The position numbers were made by a program, and so were the translations under genes. From Clavelina lepadiformis (Eukaryota; Chordata; Ascidiacea; Aplousobranchia; Clavelinidae): 64,000 nucleotides of DNA. Location: contig NC_135242.1 in assembly GCF_947623445.1 (NCBI RefSeq), forward strand, positions 9,486,001-9,550,000, read 5' to 3'. How positions within the stretch are numbered: the first letter of the stretch is position 1; each line of letters begins with the position of its first letter. A model generated the notes under the pieces. That model was not told where the DNA came from and did no database searches. It saw nothing but the letters and a program-made list of their open reading frames with translations. Below, piece by piece: positions 50,601-61,333 of this stretch.

Positions 50601-53600
50601 CTTTATTATGTAGCAACAGACTTCGATGATAACATTGCAAGTAATGACGGATTCCGTCACAAAACGCCTGAATTCAAATGTGATGACAGTAGACAACCTT
50701 AAATCATTGCAACTACGGTCAAAACGCCAAGAGCACAGTGACATACCTTAAATATCACACCTTGAGTCTGAGCATACATGTCATTGCCATGCTCATGCGA
50801 ATAAGTTCCAGCAACGGAAAACTGTAAAAGCCTTCTGTAGCAAGTTCCCCACTCAGCAAACGTTGAAAGCAAAGACCTTGTACTGGTCACAGTGACACCG
50901 GAAATATAAATATTTTTCACAGATAGATACATCTGAGCAAGCTGAAATGAATAAAAACATAACAAGTCGCTACTAAACTGAAAGGGCAACATGCTAATGT
51001 CAGGTTACATTGTAGGTGTCAAATGTATCCACCTTGTTAAAACAGAATGTTTCAGAAGCAATTCCAACTGTTACAAATTGAGAATGTTGCACTAATGTGG
51101 CTTCGTCTACTTCAATCCACGGACATTCATGTGATTTAACAATGTCCGGAAGTTTAGACTGTTTAGACAGTGCATTAGCCAGCTCTATTATAATTTCTAA
51201 TCTTTTTTGCCATATAAAGTCGTACACAACAGCACCAGCTTCAGTCAAGTACCACTTCTGCTTACTGGATCCAGGCAGCCTGAAATGTATAAAGACTGTA
51301 TTTAGTGTAGTTTCAAGAATGACAGCAGTTCATCATTTTAAAGAGTTATGGCTTACATTCCAATAGTTTCCCATGTACGATGATAACTGCGTTTTACATC
51401 AAGACATTTATCCCAGTTTGACAGATCATGACGTGGAACTCTATCATGTAAATAAATATTAATATTACAATGCTTACAAATACATGAAGTTTGTCAGGCC
51501 TTCTATAAAATTCGGGGAAAAAATTCAGTGGAGCTAAATATCCAGTCCCAGTCCAGATCCAAGTCCAGGGAAGACAAAACCAAACCCTAGTAATTTTTAA
51601 TATGAGGCAGCAGTGCTTCTCTAAAATCACCTGTAACCACTGTACGGCTCATTATCATCGAAAAACTTTGCATTTAAATTAATCCCAGAATCATCTTCAG
51701 ATGAGTTACCAGATGTTTCACTTTGTGGAGACGGTGTGGTTCCAGGAGAAACAAAACCTTCATCTTCATCATATAGTTGCTGAAATGTCAAGTTTTTGTG
51801 CCTTAGCTCTTAAAAACAGATGCCAAAATAATTACATGTAACTGGGAACAACTACTTAAGTCCTAAGAATTTAATTTCATGCAGCAACAAATTATTTTTC
51901 AAGAGGCACACAAACATTTTTTCTCAGTGCAGCACATAAATCCAGTTTATCACTGTGAGGCAGATTTGGCAAACTTAGTTTAATATTGACTGATGACACG
52001 CGACTATGACTGAGAGCTCCGTACAGGGTTTCTTTGCTGTATGTACTCATCTCTTCACATACCGAACCTAGATAAAGAGGAAATTAATAAGATCAAAAGT
52101 AATTTTAGTAAAAATTAAGCCTTGTTCTGCTGCTCCAGCTATGTTCAACCAAAATGCCCTAGAGTGCTAAAAATGGCAAAAACCGTTCTAAATATTAATC
52201 ACATTTGCAAAAAGAAAGGCTGTTGAAAGCATTGTTGAATTGTTGTTGACAGTTACCTCTTAGGTGAGAAACATCAGAAAATAAACCATGAAGTTCTTCT
52301 TTAGATTCATAGTGAAATGATTTATAATTACTGCCCAATCCAAGACATTTTGGGTTAGGCATGCGATAATTTAAACTTGAAAAACATAGATCTGATGGGA
52401 GTCCTTCACCCCAAGGAAAAAAATATTTGTCATTATCAAGAAAAAAAGTACGTCTGAAATAAAAAATAATGTATTGCACTATTACAACTGAATAATTTCT
52501 AATTTAATGGCACTTAGACAAGCTAGAAGTTAAGAGCAAAAGACAATGACGGATAACCAACAAATGATTAAACTGTATGAAAGGTACCGAAACACATATA
52601 TCATACTTAGGAAAAGACCGGTATAATTTATTGAAAAGAAAGCCTGGGACATCTCCATGTTGAAGTGCAGTTTCCATAGATAGAACTTTGTTCCTTGTGC
52701 TTCGCTTAAAGTTGTTAACTGGACTCAAATGCTGACATTTAGCATGTGACATTTTCTCAGATTCCGCCAAACAAAGTAATAATTTCACTACAGGTTCATA
52801 TCTTCCATTTTCAACTAAAAATATTTAATTAACTAAAAACATTGCTTACTAATTTCTTTGCACCCCTTCCAATTAATGTTTGTTAGCATGGGGGGTCTGA
52901 AACTGTAAAACTTGATCGAAATTCACATATTTCTTTTAGGAGTTAATACTTGCCAATTCATAAAACCATGCATATATAGATAAAAGTAGATTCGCTATAA
53001 AGCTAAGTGAAATTTTCAACAGAAATATTAATAAGCGCAGTTTAGGTTACTTGATATTTGCAACAGGTGCCTGTCATGCACTATCAGGATACGATAAAAA
53101 GGAAAATGAAATAAGGAAAACTTGGATGAGGCAGAAAACTCATTCTTTCATTGGAGTATAGTTAACTGAGCAAGATTTTTTCGTTATAATAACCATCTTT
53201 GCATATGTCAACAGTGTTAATGCTAATAACAATAGCTATTACATATGCCATATACAACTGTACATCTTTATTCTACACATGGTTATTTACTTTCCATATA
53301 TGACTGACAGTACAAAAAACAGTCGACAATGAGTCGGGTCTTAGCTGCTAATACCAACCTGCTAAAATTTGATCTGTGAGTAGTTCTAATTGATCAGCTT
53401 GCAGATATTTCCTTTGTTTTAGACGCATACGAAATGTCACAGCACGGCATGTAAGTGAATTGCTCCATGAGTAGTCTGACAGTAGCTTCCAACTTAGGCA
53501 TTCGGATTTATGCATTTTCAACAATTTCCTGAAAAAATTTTTACATGGTAAAATATATGCCAATTTTATCAAAACAATCTTTTGGCAAAATCAAACAATA

Positions 53601-53881
53601 CAAACTTGTAAACAGGCAGTTTTGTATTTCTAAAGGTGACATGATTTTTAATATAAAAAGTGGTGCTGTATCACTAACCTGCTAAACAGAGCATTGTAGA
53701 ATATAAGCTTGAAGTGCTTTTCCATATTTCTTCTGTTCACATTTTCTTTGGCAAGAATCAATATGGCACGTGTCTGTGGCAAATTAATATTTGCCAAGCT
53801 TGTAATACATACTGGAAGACTTGTTTCCACTACATTTGACATTTTTTTGTGTTTTAACTCTCTTTCAACATCAGACGCCAT
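41699..53881 (-). CDS. TUBGCP6: Gamma-tubulin complex component 6, complete, 27 exons
   Basis: GCP6 is a subunit of the gamma-tubulin ring complex that nucleates microtubules at centrosomes. Exons in order: 53679-53881, 53359-53528, 52607-52814, 52257-52453, 51916-52067, 51631-51779, 51357-51440, 51033-51279, 50747-50941, 50543-50667, 50133-50325, 49831-50052, 49617-49766, 49376-49548, 48415-48528, 47908-48034, 45764-47105, 45581-45670, 45110-45268, 43894-44098, 43680-43803, 43312-43468, 43073-43243, 42651-42766, 42467-42576, 41944-42110, 41699-41787. All phases agree, giving about 1812 residues (human about 1819). Landmarks: YNALFSR and GALSHSR near the N terminus; FAEWGTCYRRL, FPTGIELLTYLYEEA and DMFICGKTI (GRIP1 part); a coiled coil (exons 13-16); 27-residue repeats (exon 17); FVLLEDGEFSQTL, DVLSCLQMRYQVDWPLNII and QRGYQPHLEDFLVRLNF (GRIP2). 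One intron uses a GC donor (after 50133). The start at 53881 is the first in-frame ATG; an upstream exon is not excluded. Confidence 0.96.
44369..44810 (-). mobile_element. Decayed LINE reverse-transcriptase fragment in a TUBGCP6 intron
   Basis: Minus-strand translation gives NHELNVIINGAPLLFHPGP then IYLSVILDRSLKY (the YLGVxLDRSLxY block of Jockey/RTE-like reverse transcriptases), then after a frame change FVYCNSEDPALV, DTIINSAIHVVTG and LRPTP (the xINxAMRIVTGCLRPTP thumb block). Several stops and at least one frameshift; no ends seen. It lies in the ~1 kb intron between exons 19 and 20. Confidence 0.75.
45927..46574 (-). repeat. Eight 81-bp tandem repeats coding 27-residue units in TUBGCP6
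   Basis: Exactly eight 81-bp units, then a ninth that starts (DGKHVSDSA) and diverges. Each begins DGKHVSQSTVFSTS and ends in one of four tails: GELIHNKPV, GELLYGKTI, DKLICSRTV or GELLHGKII. In protein order the tails are 1,2,3,4,1,1,3,3, which indicates recent unit duplications. Human GCP6 is known to carry tandem 27-residue repeats containing HGHVSDAS in the same place; period and the HVS core are shared. Confidence 0.95.
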
Positions 53882-54261
53882 AACCAGATCAAAATCATGC
53901 ACATTCAGTAATTTCGGCTTAGTAATTTGAATGTATATTTCTAAGACTGAATGCCATGTTCAATTAAAAATTAAAAGGAAAAATGAGCATACAATAGAAA
54001 ATAGTTTCAAGATAATGCAACTAAAAAACTTTTGTTACAAAAGTTGTCCAGTAATCTCAAAGCAATAAGACATTAAGGCTGACAGTCATGGCTTTATATT
54101 TGAACAAGATTCACGAACTAGCTACAATGCGTAAAATCACCACTTAAAACACTATGATTAACACTAACAAAGCACGACTGAGTTAGTAACAAAGAAGACA
54201 AAACAAAAATTTAGTGGTGCTACCTCGTAGAAGTACAGAAATATGCTGAAATGGTCATGGA
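53882..54261. other. Upstream region of TUBGCP6
   Basis: Should hold the TUBGCP6 promoter and 5' UTR. The coding frame stays open about 60 bp upstream of the chosen ATG without another ATG. No core promoter motif recognised. Confidence 0.4.
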
Positions 54262-55161
54262 TAGGGAGATTATTTTTTGATCTAAAAAACGAAAGTTTTT
54301 GACCTAAAAATTGAACATTTTGACAAATTTTGACATTAAAAAAACTTTTTTTTGACAAACTTTGACAGATGAAGAACTCAAATAGTTAAATTACCCATTA
54401 TTGTAGCAAAGAAGGGCAAAAATCTGAACACAGACCAAGCCAATTCTAAAAAGGGAAATGAGCTAATTACAAATCACTGCCAAAAAAACTGCAACTAAAA
54501 CTGTTCAATACATTTGTCTAAACCAGTGATTCCCAACCGCGGTTCTTAGAGCCGCATGCGGTACCAAGCTAGTCTTCTTGCGGCTCTCCCTCAAAAATTA
54601 TAAAAAAATCTATTTATAATAATTAGGGTGATTATTTTTGACTTGTCAGTTGGAGTTCGAGTCAAGTTGGACATTAAATTGATTTGTATTATTTTTCTTG
54701 TTAGTGTTGCTATTCGTTGGTACATGCTTTTATGCTTTAAAATTTTCGTTCTAATTACTTGAATGTTTTCATGCGGCTCCATACGTACTCTGAAGTTTAA
54801 AATTCGGCCGAGACACCAAAAAAGGTTGGGAACCACTGGTACAAACTAAAAATACATGAAGTATCTAAAGCAAAACCGAAGCAAGAGCTGATTCACAATA
54901 AGTAGACAATGGGCCATTTACAACAGTATAAAGTAGGCTGCAAGGTGTACAATGTAAAATGACAAGTTCACCTACAGTGCAACCTCTACGACACCACGAC
55001 AATGCAGTTTGTAAGCAATTTTGACTTGGTAAAAATTTTTGCCTTTTTAAACAATTTTGACAATTTTTGACTTTTTAAACAATTTTGACAATTTTTGACT
55101 TAACACTGTATATTTGACAAATTTTTGACTTTGTTTGACAAGTCAAAAAATAATCGCCCTA
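54262..55161. mobile_element. hAT-like element with TAGGG ends, host of a nested hAT MITE
   Basis: Left end TAGGGAGATTATTTTTTGAT; the right end read inward is TAGGGCGATTATTTTTTGAC. Flanks GTCATGGA (54254-54261) and GTCATGAA (55162-55169) match at 7 of 8. The interior has repeated ATTTTTGAC/AATTTTGAC motifs, including a tandem of about 33 bp near 55055-55120. The nested element is at 54524-54838. No transposase. Confidence 0.72.
54524..54838. mobile_element. hAT-type MITE nested in the TAGGG element
   Basis: Ends CAGTGATTCCCAACCGCGGT and GGTTGGGAACCACTG. Flanks GTCTAAAC (54516-54523) and GTACAAAC (54839-54846) match at 6 of 8. The interior contains AGGGTGATTATTTTTGACTT at about 54626, which itself resembles an end of the surrounding TAGGG family, so the nesting history is complex. 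Confidence 0.78.
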
Positions 55162-56455
55162 GTCATGAATATTAGTCTAGTCTTGAAAAACCAATGTTCC
55201 ATTCCAGAGGTCACCAAACTTGTTTCATAGCAAAAAAAATAAATATCCTTTCTGTGAGCAACTAAAATCATTACTGTACTCGACATACCCATTTTAACTG
55301 CTTAATTAAGGAAATTGCCCTATCTTAAACATGTAACTTTGGTATCTATATTGCACGCTAACATACACCCCATCTAAAATTCCAATGCACTTTACTAGAT
55401 ATGAATCTTAGATGCAATACAGCAACAGCGACTTTCATAAAAATGTCAACTTTAAAATAACTTTGAGTAGGTGCATTAAAAACATTAAAGATAACTAAGC
55501 GATGCTTGATTAATTTGCTTGTGTTTAACAAGCACTGAGTAACTCTGATAATAAAGTCAGAATTTCCAGAAACGTATGTATAGCTAGTGTTTTTCCAGGC
55601 CCAACAAATATTTTTTTGTATCATTAGAAAGGTGGTCTAATGCTGGCTGAACTAGTCTTCACATAATTCCACATCACATGCAACTTCCTTATTATTTTAT
55701 ATCAAGTTAGACAACATATCAAGCTCAGCACATTTTATTTAGAAATTTTATGTGAATACAGCGAGTAGGATGAAATACCTTGCCTGTGGTTTGGTGACCC
55801 CTATTCCACACATAACATATATCAAGTTGTACATAAGCGTTTATAATGCAACTTTTCCAAAAGTTGTCAATCAAGTTGTACATAAGCGTTTATAATGCAA
55901 CTTTTCCAAAAGTCAAATAAAATTGTAACTAAAATTTTCCGGTACTTACAAACAACTTAGCAAAATGTCAATAATGGGTAGCATTTAGTAACTTACCCAT
56001 CATTAAACCAATTAATTGACATGCAATGGGGTTAGGTGTATGGAATTATCACGAAGAATAAATGTTACAATGCAACTATCTAACATCGACATTCTCAATA
56101 CTTACCTATCTCAAAATAGCAAACAAAATGACATTTGACATGAAGCCATTAGCCAAAGTAGTATTATAAAAAATATATACATGCATACCCTAGTATATAC
56201 AGGTCAATTTTGTCACAGATGTAATCCATTGCAACTTAACACATAGGCTATAATTATACTCCATTCAATCACGAGAAATATGTGCACTGGGCCTTTCTTC
56301 AAATTTGTCACAAAACTCACCAATTTTTACTGGGATTTCAACTTTAAAAAATACGGTACCGCACTAGATGTCCACATCAAAAGTCAATATCCTAAAACTT
56401 TGTTGAAATAAAAAGTAAGTTTTACAACCATCCAAAAAACAACCCAAAGCACCGT
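55162..56455. other. Gene-poor stretch between TUBGCP6 and CCDC124
   Basis: No gene recognised; contains the 49-bp tandem duplication at 55821. The remainder is AT-rich DNA without visible structure. Confidence 0.5.
55821..55913. repeat. Recent 49-bp-period tandem duplication
   Basis: ATCAAGTTGTACATAAGCGT, continuing for 44 bp to AAAAGT, occurs twice without mismatch, 49 bp apart. A young local duplication. Confidence 0.9.
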
Positions 56456-56461
56456 TTTATT
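56456..56461 (-). promoter_or_regulatory. CCDC124 poly(A) signal AATAAA
   Basis: AATAAA on the minus strand (TTTATT on the plus strand), 72 bases after the CCDC124 stop codon. Confidence 0.55.
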
Positions 56462-56533
56462 TAACTAAATTCCAAAAAAAATATGGAAAGCCATACAAGC
56501 ATATATAACAGATGGTATACTGTATACCCAGTT

Positions 56534-57214
56534 TCATTTTGCATTATATGTACTGTGCTTTTGATTAAGTGGGTTTTCTGGTGATTTTTGCCATTCTTTT
56601 TTCAAAACTTGGCGCAATTGCGACATTCTTAAGTCAGGATTTGCTGCTTTCAGTCTTGGCATGTGCTCTTGCTCAAATTTTTTGTAAGATGCTTTTAGTC
56701 TTCGCTCAGGATGTCTGTCCAGTTCTTCATTTGTACTTAATGCAGAAATGGCATCTTCTACAGATCGTGCTTCAACATTTCCACTTACCACGTTTTGAGA
56801 TATGATTTGATTAATATTTTCTTCTACGGCATCACTTAGAACTGTAATGTTCTGTTTTTGTAATGCTAAGTCATCCTTTTCGGCTGCTTTTTCTTGTTCT
56901 ACCTTTTTTTGAACAGCATTTATTTCTGCACGAGTAACTTTTGATGTCCTTGGATTTTTGGAAGTTTTTGCAAGAGCTTCTTCCTCAGCTTTATACAAAC
57001 TTTCAATTTCTTTCTTTTTGATTAGATTATCCATTCGCTTTTCTTCTTGAGCTTGTTTTCTTTGTTGTTTACGTTGTGCATGTTTGTTTTCATCTTTCCA
57101 ATATTCATCTTCAGCTTCCTTTTGCTTTCGCTCTAATTCACCAGCAGCAACTGCAGCTTTACGAGCTCTTGCTTCAGCAGATTTTGTATTTACACCTTGA
57201 AATTTTTTGGGCAT
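56534..57214 (-). CDS. CCDC124: CCDC124, ribosome-associated coiled-coil protein (Lso2 homologue), single exon
   Basis: Homologue of yeast Lso2; in the family it binds idle 80S ribosomes in the mRNA channel and helps recovery from hibernation. One uninterrupted frame of 226 codons, like the human protein (223). It begins MPKKFQGVNTKSAEARARKA, the family's signature start, which fixes the ATG. A long charged coiled coil follows (KQKEAEDEYWKDENKHAQRK). Then come SKVTRAEIN, VEARSVEDAISALS, HPERRLKASYKKFEQEHMPR and the conserved end LRQVLKKEWQKSPENPLNQ. No introns in the coding part; a 5' UTR intron is possible. It is head to tail with TUBGCP6 on the same strand, about 2.7 kb apart, too far for an operon without other evidence. 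Confidence 0.96.
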   Translation of the reverse strand: MPKKFQGVNTKSAEARARKAAVAAGELERKQKEAEDEYWKDENKHAQRKQQRKQAQEEKRMDNLIKKKEIESLYKAEEEALAKTSKNPRTSKVTRAEINAVQKKVEQEKAAEKDDLALQKQNITVLSDAVEENINQIISQNVVSGNVEARSVEDAISALSTNEELDRHPERRLKASYKKFEQEHMPRLKAANPDLRMSQLRQVLKKEWQKSPENPLNQKHSTYNAK

Positions 57215-57570
57215 AGTACTTACAGTTTGATTACAAATGCAAAAGCACACACCACAATCAAGAGAAGGTATTACCCTGTAGTACAAAACAAATTAAATCG
57301 TTTCGCTTGAACTGGTTGCGACCGTGCCTTATTCATGGGAGACATTTCATATTGTATCATGTCATTTATTTTTCTGCATTAAATGCGGGGAGCAAAAGTA
57401 CAGGGCTGGCCTTGTTACAACAAAATAAAACAGAAACATGCTCACAAACTAGCAGCAAATCCTTGGCACTTACGTAACGAGAATAACCTTTCCCTAATTT
57501 TAGCCAGGTTATGTGCCACAATAATGGTCAGCTGCAACACCAACTACACTTTTAGGAAAGATCCATCATA

Positions 57571-58383
57571 TAGTAGAATTCGTCATCGTTTAATTCGTCA
57601 ATTCACCTTATTCGTCACATTTTTGTCGGTCAGGCAGAATTTCTATCTTTTGTGTACATTCCAGTTCATTTTGTTCGGCTAATTCAGGGGTCGGGAACCT
57701 TTTTGGCGAAGGAGTCATGAAAGCCACATATTGTTAATTTTATTTCCGTTAGAGCCATATAATATTTTTCAACACTTAATGCAACTAACGTGTGCATTTT
57801 TAAGCAAAACCAACTATTTTAGACAACGGTAAATGTCTGAATTTACTCTTTAATAACATGCTGATTACTGTTAATGCGATTTCTGGTGCTGCATGGTACA
57901 GAAATTACAAAACTACAAATAACAGAAAAGTTTTATTCGTAACAATTGTGCTAAGAAATGCCAGCTTAGATTTATCTGCGAGCCAGATGCCGTCATCAAA
58001 AGAGCCATATCTGGCTCGCGAGCCATAGGTTCCCGACCATCCTGAATTCGTCATTCGCAGATTCAATTAATGCCTTCAAGTGTTATTCAAAGCTTTGTTA
58101 GTTACTGCAACATGGATTAATTCAAACAGTATCATTAGTTAGATCGACACGCGTGTCATATCATTATCTAATATATCACTATCTTGTACTGCATGATTTG
58201 TGCTTTGTGTAAGAGCATTGTATTCAACAATAAACGTCACACACTGTGTTAACAGCAAATAAATGCTCCATATATACGAGTCGTTATACAGTAGTTTTAA
58301 CCTGTTTGCATAATTCTTCAGTTCGCTTAATTTGTCATTTTTTTCTTATCCCCTTGAGGTGACGAATTAGGCAAATTCTACTG
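57571..58383. mobile_element. Pogo/mariner-like MITE with repeated AATTCGTCA, interrupted by a hAT
   Basis: Ends TAGTAGAATTCGTC (left) and, read inward from the right, CAGTAGAATTTGCC, flanked by TA on both sides (57569-57570, 58384-58385). This is the pattern of pogo-like elements. TAATTCGTCA-type motifs recur inside near both ends. The hAT-like element at 57685-58044 interrupts it. No transposase. Confidence 0.6.
57685..58044. mobile_element. hAT-type MITE nested in the pogo-like element
   Basis: Left end CAGGGGTCGGGAACCTTTTT and right end AGGTTCCCGACCATCCTG, a typical hAT MITE pair, with AGCCA/GGCTCGCGAGCC subterminal motifs. The flanking octamers (GGCTAATT, AATTCGTC) do not match, so the duplication is unclear. 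Confidence 0.72.
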
Positions 58384-60028
58384 TACTTTTATTCTCCACC
58401 ATCGCAGTACCTGAGCACAACCAAATTACAAACTGAACCCCCAGTGCAAACGACACCACTCTTATATATAGGCGAGGTGCAGACAAGCTTCCATAAAATA
58501 CGCAAGGCAAAGTAATAAAAGTTACTACGTTTTGACGTAAAAGTTTATGTCAAAAGGATGAAAATGGTGTTGGCAGTGAATAAAACAGACTAAATATTGT
58601 TAAATTTATAACGGGCAAAATATTCACTAGTGATGCTTAAATGATGGAACTTGGACATAGGCACCGACTTATGGAAATCGTTGGGTATGCGGCAATGTAT
58701 GACGTTATCAAGTTAATGAGGTTGTTGAGATAACTTGCGTTGTTCTTGCCACATCGTGTTTATATTCCAATGTTAATATTTCATGGACATATTTTATAGC
58801 CTAGCTCAGACATGGATTTGAAATTATTTTGCTAAGAATTTTTGGATTGGTAAGACAACGGAGTATTGCCCTACTTCACGTAACCTACCCCATACACAAA
58901 GCCGAGCATGTCAGGACATATGATTGTGCATTGCAGCTTATTAGTTCCATTTTAAACCTAAGTTTGCCAGTTACAATTAATAATGCCACCTTACGTTAAG
59001 CTTTGGTTTTTGTCTAGATGCACAGACAAAAAAGTCATGATGTTTGAGAACAGACAGCCTAGTCATAGAGAGAGTACAGCCTAGTCATACAGACAACTGA
59101 ATTTATGTGGGAAAAGATTAACTTCATTTAAGCCGATGCATTGTCTAAGCCGATGCATTGACAAAGCAATTGTGGTAAAAATTTGAGGTCGTGCATACAG
59201 TCCAAAAAAAATATTATGCCTACTTTTATTTAAACTGTAAGCAAAAAACGAATTTCTTAGCATAGTTAACACAAGTGCTTGTCACTAAAGACACTATCAA
59301 AGACAACTTGCTGGACCTATCTGAGAACACGGCAATCGCCAATTTACTGTGCAAAAAGCTTAAAAGCAAATTATTGTTTCGATTCGTTTCCATTGAATTA
59401 ATTAGGCCTATACACAGTTTTAATTATGTATGGTAAACAAGTGTTTGGCTTTATCAAATAATTTAATCTTTCAAGTAATTTTTAAGAGCAGCCATTTTGC
59501 ATTGGTCTGAGCAACATTTTGCTTCGGACTGACTCTGGAGAAGTAGAAGTTGCTAATAGTGTGCGAGAGCTGAATCCGTTCTTTGGACTTATTTAAAAAG
59601 TTTTGCAGTTTAATACTGGCTGGACAAATAACCAGTGACCACATTAAACATGAAGAATGTTTTATTATGTCATAGTTGAAGCTTTTTTCAGAAATCTGCC
59701 CCATGTTACGCTTTCTAGTTCCTTTTATTATCTTGTTTTAAACTTTGGGATTTCTTGTCTCACTTATGCTTGTCTGACCCGTGAGGATTTCATACAAAAG
59801 ATGAAAAAATAGTCGCATAGATTTTGTTTACAAACATATGTGAAAACATGCTGCAATTTGATGAGTAAGAGGGTTGTAGTGCAAAAGTGCACAACCGCAG
59901 GATGCATACTATTTATTATATAGTGATGTGCAATGGGTCTCGTGGTTGGTGAGGCACTAATTTTTTCAAAGTTATTTTTGCAATACTATTATTTCAATAA
60001 CAAATAAAACAGTATCTTACTCATACTT
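58384..60028. other. Gene-poor stretch, no feature recognised
   Basis: AT-rich DNA. A 17-bp unit TAAGCCGATGCATTG is duplicated in tandem near 59133. A GTGCACAAC motif near 59893 resembles the inside of the neighbouring MITE. No gene. Confidence 0.45.
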
Positions 60029-60129
60029 GGGTCTAGTAGACAAGTGCACAACCAGATGACGTCACAATTTGAGTAGCGGGATCTAGCATACAAAGGCATT
60101 CTGTGGTTGTGCACTTGTATACTAGACCC
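60029..60129. mobile_element. Short GGGTCTAGT-ended MITE, copy 2 (hairpin)
   Basis: GGGTCTAGTAGACAAGTGCA (continuing CAACCA) and its inverse TGGTTGTGCACTTGTATACT (continuing AGACCC) form 26-bp arms with one mismatch around a loop of about 49 bp. Ends and the GTGCACAAC core match the copy at 3766-3876. Confidence 0.7.
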
Positions 60130-60151
60130 CGATTTTTTCTGGTGATGCTGT

Positions 60152-60234
60152 GATTTTTGCGTAAGCGTCCATGGACGATTAAGGGAAAACGTCGGTTTTG
60201 CGTAAAAGCGTCCATGGACGCTTACGCAAAAATC
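60152..60234. repeat. Perfect 26-bp inverted repeat with CGTCCATGGACG palindromes
   Basis: Arms 60152-60177 and 60209-60234 are perfect inverse copies (GATTTTTGCGTAAGCGTCCA..). Each contains the 12-bp palindrome CGTCCATGGACG. A third full copy lies at 60248-60259 and half a copy at 60234-60240. The structure abuts the MITE at 60029-60129. Confidence 0.75.
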
Positions 60235-60259
60235 GTCCATTTTCAACCGTCCATGGACG

Positions 60260-60960
60260 ATCCGCGGATTGCGTCGTGTCCAGGTTTTACCCAGTCCCGT
60301 AGTATAATCTCCCACGCTTACAGTAGTTATTACATCATTAACATTACGTATTTATCACTACGTCACACCCTGTGCCCTGATATATATTCATTATTCTACG
60401 ATAAATTTCTGTGTTCATCCACCAACAGTATACTTACTTACTGTGTAATCAAGTCTATAGTTATCAAGACTTTTGTAAGTAATACTTATTATCAATAAAA
60501 CCATTGAAAGAAAAGTACCGGAGTGGTATTAAGATTTGACAGGCATCTTATCATAAGACGCAACCGGGATTCATTTGAAAGTTGACGCTGACGTTTCAAC
60601 ATCATTGGAATTTATCTGCTATTTCTACATCAGTAGATGAACCTGGCTGCGAAAAGACATAACGACTGGAGAATCGACCCATTAAATAGCCAGTTCATTT
60701 ACTTGCCATACTTATAACTATTGTAATGGTTGGATTAAATTATCTGGAAAATCGTAACCAGCAACCCAATGCACTATAGTAGCAAAGATTACTAAGTATA
60801 GGCCTAGTTAGTACGGTACTTAGTAATCTTTGGTGGCAGCCTAAAAATTTGGATTTTGGAAATCGTTGGCAAGCAGAGTTTCTGATCCGTACAGGGACTT
60901 TCCCTTAAATAAATACCAAAGTCAAGTGAAAAAAATCTGGTACCGTTAACTTATTTTGTT
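60260..60960. other. Gene-poor stretch between inverted repeats
   Basis: No gene or clear element; the open frame across the palindromes at 60157-60498 is a by-product of the repeats. Confidence 0.45.
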
Positions 60961-61333
60961 CCACCCGGTTCGTCTGCTTTCCGCCCATTGAACTGGGTGG
61001 AAATGCTGTAATATTTTCCCATACGAATGGCAGGAAGTATGCCTTTCTTACCCTAGAGTAAGAAATATGCATTTGGAATGGGGAGATGTTTACTTCGGCA
61101 GAAATATGGTTTGTGGGAAACCCCATTGCTGAAAGCAAGTCCATTTTAATGGGCGGAAAAATAGACGAATGGGTTTCACAAACCATACTTGTGCCGAAGT
61201 AAACTTTTCCCCATTCCAAAGGCATATATCTTACTCTAGGGTAAGAAAGGCATACTTTCTACCATTACAATGGGAAAAAATTCCCGTACTCTGGACCATT
61301 TTAATGGGCGGACAGTAGACGAATGGGGTGTTT
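60961..61333. mobile_element. Fold-back element, about 370 bp palindrome
   Basis: The left half reads inverse to the right half over most of its length. Pairs include CGTCTGCTTTCCGCCCATT with AATGGGCGGACAGTAGACG, AGTATGCCTTTCTTACCCT with AGGGTAAGAAAGGCATACT, and TTTACTTCGGCAGAAATATG with CATACTTGTGCCGAAGTAAA. The centre carries an extra internal copy of the terminal motif (CCATTTTAATGGGCGG). Target duplication not determined. No coding capacity. Confidence 0.75.

Noticed and set aside
60157-60498. Frame of 113 codons across 60157-60498
   Set aside because: Its length comes from stop-poor palindromic repeats; repeats of ASMD/PWT-like residues reflect the CGTCCATGGACG units.
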